From Fidelibacterota bacterium UBA7303 (GTDB taxonomy: Bacteria; Fidelibacterota; Marinisomatia; Marinisomatales; UBA1611), in the NCBI GenBank assembly GCA_002471805.1, contig DKQR01000070.1, positions 1 through 9,026 of the forward strand: 9,026 nucleotides of DNA, read 5' to 3'. The position numbers and the translations under genes were made by a program. The notes under the pieces are model-generated. The model saw nothing but the letters and a program-made list of their open reading frames with translations, searched no databases and was not told where the DNA came from. Shown here piece by piece: positions 7,270 to 9,026 of this stretch; positions within the stretch are counted from its first letter, which is position 1; every line of letters begins with the position of its first letter.

Positions 7270-8814
7270 ATGATCTATATATCCGGTATCATGATTTACC
7301 TGCTGGCCCTGGTAGCTGTGGGATTTTACAAGATTCGCTCAGTGAAAAACAGCGAGGATTTCATGGTGGCAGGGCGGACCCTGCCCTGGTATATCCTGGT
7401 GGGAACGCTGCTGGCGACGTGGATGGGCAGCGGATCCCTCTTCAGCGGAGCCGGGCTTGGCTACCGCAATGGTTTGGCTGGACTGTGGTCCAGCGGTGGC
7501 GCCTGGCTGGGGATTGCCCTGATCTACTTTATCACTCGCAGGATTCGCAATTTTGGCAAGGTCACCGTTCCAGATATATTCGAAGCCCGCTATGGGCGGG
7601 CGGCAGCAGTGCTGGCCACAGTCACTACGGTCATTGCCTATACCACCATTGTTTCCTACCAGTTTCGCGGTGGTGGCAAAGTGCTGTCCATGGTCTCTGA
7701 CGGCATGATCAGCCTGGAAGCCGGCATTATTATCACCGCTGTCTTTGCCATCTCCTATACAGTGCTGGCGGGAATGTTTTCTGTTGTGTACACCGACGTG
7801 GTAAACGGTGTGCTCATGACTGTGGGCACCCTGGGGGCGCTTTTGTTTCTCATTTTTCGTGTAGGTGGCCTGGGCGAGATCGCTGCGGTGGCCGAGTCAG
7901 CTGGGAAATGGCAACTGTTCGGCAACTGGGCGGCGGAGCGCACAGGGGATATTTCCGGACCCATCATTGCCATCAGTTTCTTCGTGCCCACCATGTTGCT
8001 GCTCATGGGCGATGCCAACATGTACCAGCGTATTTTCAGTGCCAGGGACGGGGGCTCAGCGAAGAAGGCGGTTTTTTTCTGGATTATTGGCGTCATCGTG
8101 CTGGAATCTGCGATCTCCATGCTGGGACTCACTGGCGCTGTAGCCGCTGCCAAGGGGCTTATTCCGGACCTGGTCGCCGATGCACAGGGTGCACTTGTAA
8201 ATCCCACGGAAGGGGCCTTGCTGGAAGCCCGGCAGGCAGGTAGTGAATCGGTGATCCCGGCCATTGTCCGTTTTGCAGGTCTGCCTGTGGTCCTGGGGCT
8301 GATTCTGGTCTCCACCATGATGGCCATTATTGTATCCACTGCAGATTCTTTTTTGCTGATCCCGGCCACGAATCTGACCCGAGATGTATACCAGCGCTAC
8401 ATCCATCCGGGTGCAGATGAAAAACAGGTGCTGTTGATCAGCCGGAGCCTGGTCCTGGTCCTGGGCATTATTGCCTTTCTGCTGGTCAGCCAGTTTAAAA
8501 CAGTGCTGAATGCAGCTTTTACCGCGTACAACATCTATGGCACCTCTATTACGCCGGCGCTGATGGCAGCATTCCTGTGGAAAAGGGCCACTGCTGTTGG
8601 TGCCCTGGCTTCCATTGTTACTGGGACTTCCGTAACACTGATCTGGACCTATGTACTGCCGGACTGGAGTGGATTTACAAGCATGCATCCTTTTTTGCAG
8701 GAGTTGACCTATCCGGCAGCAGGACTGTCGATCCTGGCACTGGTTGCGGGCAGCCTGCTCACCCCTGCACCGCCCAGAAAAGCCTGGGAGCAATTTTTCA
8801 ACGATGAGGATTAG
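7270..8814 (+). CDS. sodium:solute symporter family (SSS) transporter
   Basis: Integral membrane Na+-coupled symporter of the SSS family (TC 2.A.21; relatives carry proline, pantothenate, sugars or carboxylates). About 514 residues from ATG 7270, with roughly 13 hydrophobic segments. Seen: a first helix directly at the N-terminus, then the family signature SEDFMVAGRTLPW, the glycine-rich GTLLATWMGSGSLFSGAG and GKVTVPDIFEARYG early in the chain, and STADSFLLIPATNLTRDVY in the second half, matching the Na+-site helix (TM8 in vSGLT numbering) with its Ser/Thr and Asp-Ser residues. The substrate cannot be read from sequence. The start is uncertain: TTG at 7240 would add ten residues, but ATG 7270 places the first helix as in relatives; neither has a good ribosome site. 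It stands alone, with a terminator directly after it. Its G+C is visibly higher than that of the ether-lipid genes. Confidence 0.92.
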   Translation: MIYISGIMIYLLALVAVGFYKIRSVKNSEDFMVAGRTLPWYILVGTLLATWMGSGSLFSGAGLGYRNGLAGLWSSGGAWLGIALIYFITRRIRNFGKVTVPDIFEARYGRAAAVLATVTTVIAYTTIVSYQFRGGGKVLSMVSDGMISLEAGIIITAVFAISYTVLAGMFSVVYTDVVNGVLMTVGTLGALLFLIFRVGGLGEIAAVAESAGKWQLFGNWAAERTGDISGPIIAISFFVPTMLLLMGDANMYQRIFSARDGGSAKKAVFFWIIGVIVLESAISMLGLTGAVAAAKGLIPDLVADAQGALVNPTEGALLEARQAGSESVIPAIVRFAGLPVVLGLILVSTMMAIIVSTADSFLLIPATNLTRDVYQRYIHPGADEKQVLLISRSLVLVLGIIAFLLVSQFKTVLNAAFTAYNIYGTSITPALMAAFLWKRATAVGALASIVTGTSVTLIWTYVLPDWSGFTSMHPFLQELTYPAAGLSILALVAGSLLTPAPPRKAWEQFFNDED

Positions 8815-8824
8815 TAAATTCAAG

Positions 8825-8846
8825 CCCCACATTCGTGGGGTTTTTT
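8825..8846 (+). terminator. Rho-independent terminator of the symporter gene
   Basis: A perfect 6-bp stem, CCCCAC (8825-8830) and GTGGGG (8835-8840), closes a 4-base loop ATTC and is followed directly by six T (8841-8846). It starts 10 bases after the symporter stop codon. Confidence 0.92.
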
Positions 8847-8875
8847 GTTTGTGGGGTGATGGGTAGATTTATTTA

Positions 8876-9026
8876 ATGATTAACCGCATTACAGCACTGT
8901 TGCTATATGTTTGTGTCGTTTTATGCAATCCTACTAATCCAAATTATAGTCTCCCACTGGATTTCCCGCAAATAGCAGTTAGTATAAATAATAATCCGGA
9001 TTCTGGTTATATTTTTTTAAGTACCT
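8876..9026 (+). CDS. N-terminus of a secreted or lipid-anchored protein, cut by the right edge
   Basis: Open frame from ATG 8876 to the window end, 50 codons seen. The first 18 residues form an export signal: MINR, then a hydrophobic run ending in VVLC, followed by NPTNPNYSLPLD. Cys18 may be a lipoprotein Cys, but the residue before it is Leu, not the usual small residue, so plain secretion is also possible. The following stretch (IAVSINNNPDSGYIFLST) resembles the start of the mature region of arylsulfotransferase-like beta-propeller proteins, where a Pro-x-x-Gly-Tyr-Ile-Phe-type motif occurs; this is a recollection from a short fragment and is tentative. It lies after the symporter terminator, so it is probably transcribed separately. 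No clear Shine-Dalgarno site. Confidence 0.6.
   Translation, partial: MINRITALLLYVCVVLCNPTNPNYSLPLDFPQIAVSINNNPDSGYIFLST

Noticed and set aside
7755..8832. Two long minus-strand open frames (7755-8369 and 8056-8832) opposite the symporter
   Set aside because: They are antisense shadows of a G+C-rich coding gene; the plus frame has clear SSS motifs, and the minus translations show no recognisable domain and are rich in Ser, Gln and Arg.

Overview
The window is a bacterial chromosomal segment that appears to come from the FCB side of the tree (Bacteroidota, Marinimicrobia, Calditrichota and relatives). This placement is an inference. It rests on mostly weak or absent Shine-Dalgarno sites, a relaxed lipoprotein signal, a DUF255/YyaL-type thioredoxin protein with a leader peptide, and an SSS-family Na+ symporter. 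No rRNA, tRNA, CRISPR array, insertion sequence or phage gene is visible.

Left two-thirds, minus strand (4478 down to 1): four tightly packed co-oriented genes. In transcription order they encode an HMG-CoA reductase family protein, a PlsC-type acyltransferase, a very close relative of eukaryotic alkyl-dihydroxyacetonephosphate synthase (AGPS), and a short-chain dehydrogenase cut by the left window edge. Spacing is 8 nt, then an 8-nt overlap, then about 30 nt, so they almost certainly form one operon. AGPS makes the ether bond of ether glycerolipids. A glycerolipid acyltransferase and a DHRS7B-like SDR beside it give most of an alkyl-ether-lipid pathway. The missing activity is the supply of long-chain fatty alcohol. 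The HMGR-family protein is placed where a fatty acyl-CoA reductase would be expected, and by hand alignment it has lost residues that bind the carboxylate of HMG. The main hypothesis from this window is that the HMGR fold has been recruited to feed the ether-lipid pathway, possibly as an acyl-CoA-to-alcohol reductase.

Middle, minus strand (7152 down to 4794): an exported or lipid-anchored DUF255/YyaL (SPATA20-like) protein, followed with an 8-nt overlap by a 64-residue protein of unknown function. A 315-base intergenic stretch (4479-4793) separates this pair from the ether-lipid operon and holds a candidate promoter with an inverted repeat across it.

Right, plus strand (7270 to the end): a sodium:solute symporter, noticeably richer in G+C than the operon, ending in a clear Rho-independent terminator. 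After it comes the first 50 codons of a secreted or lipid-anchored protein that runs off the right edge. The symporter is divergent from the DUF255 gene.
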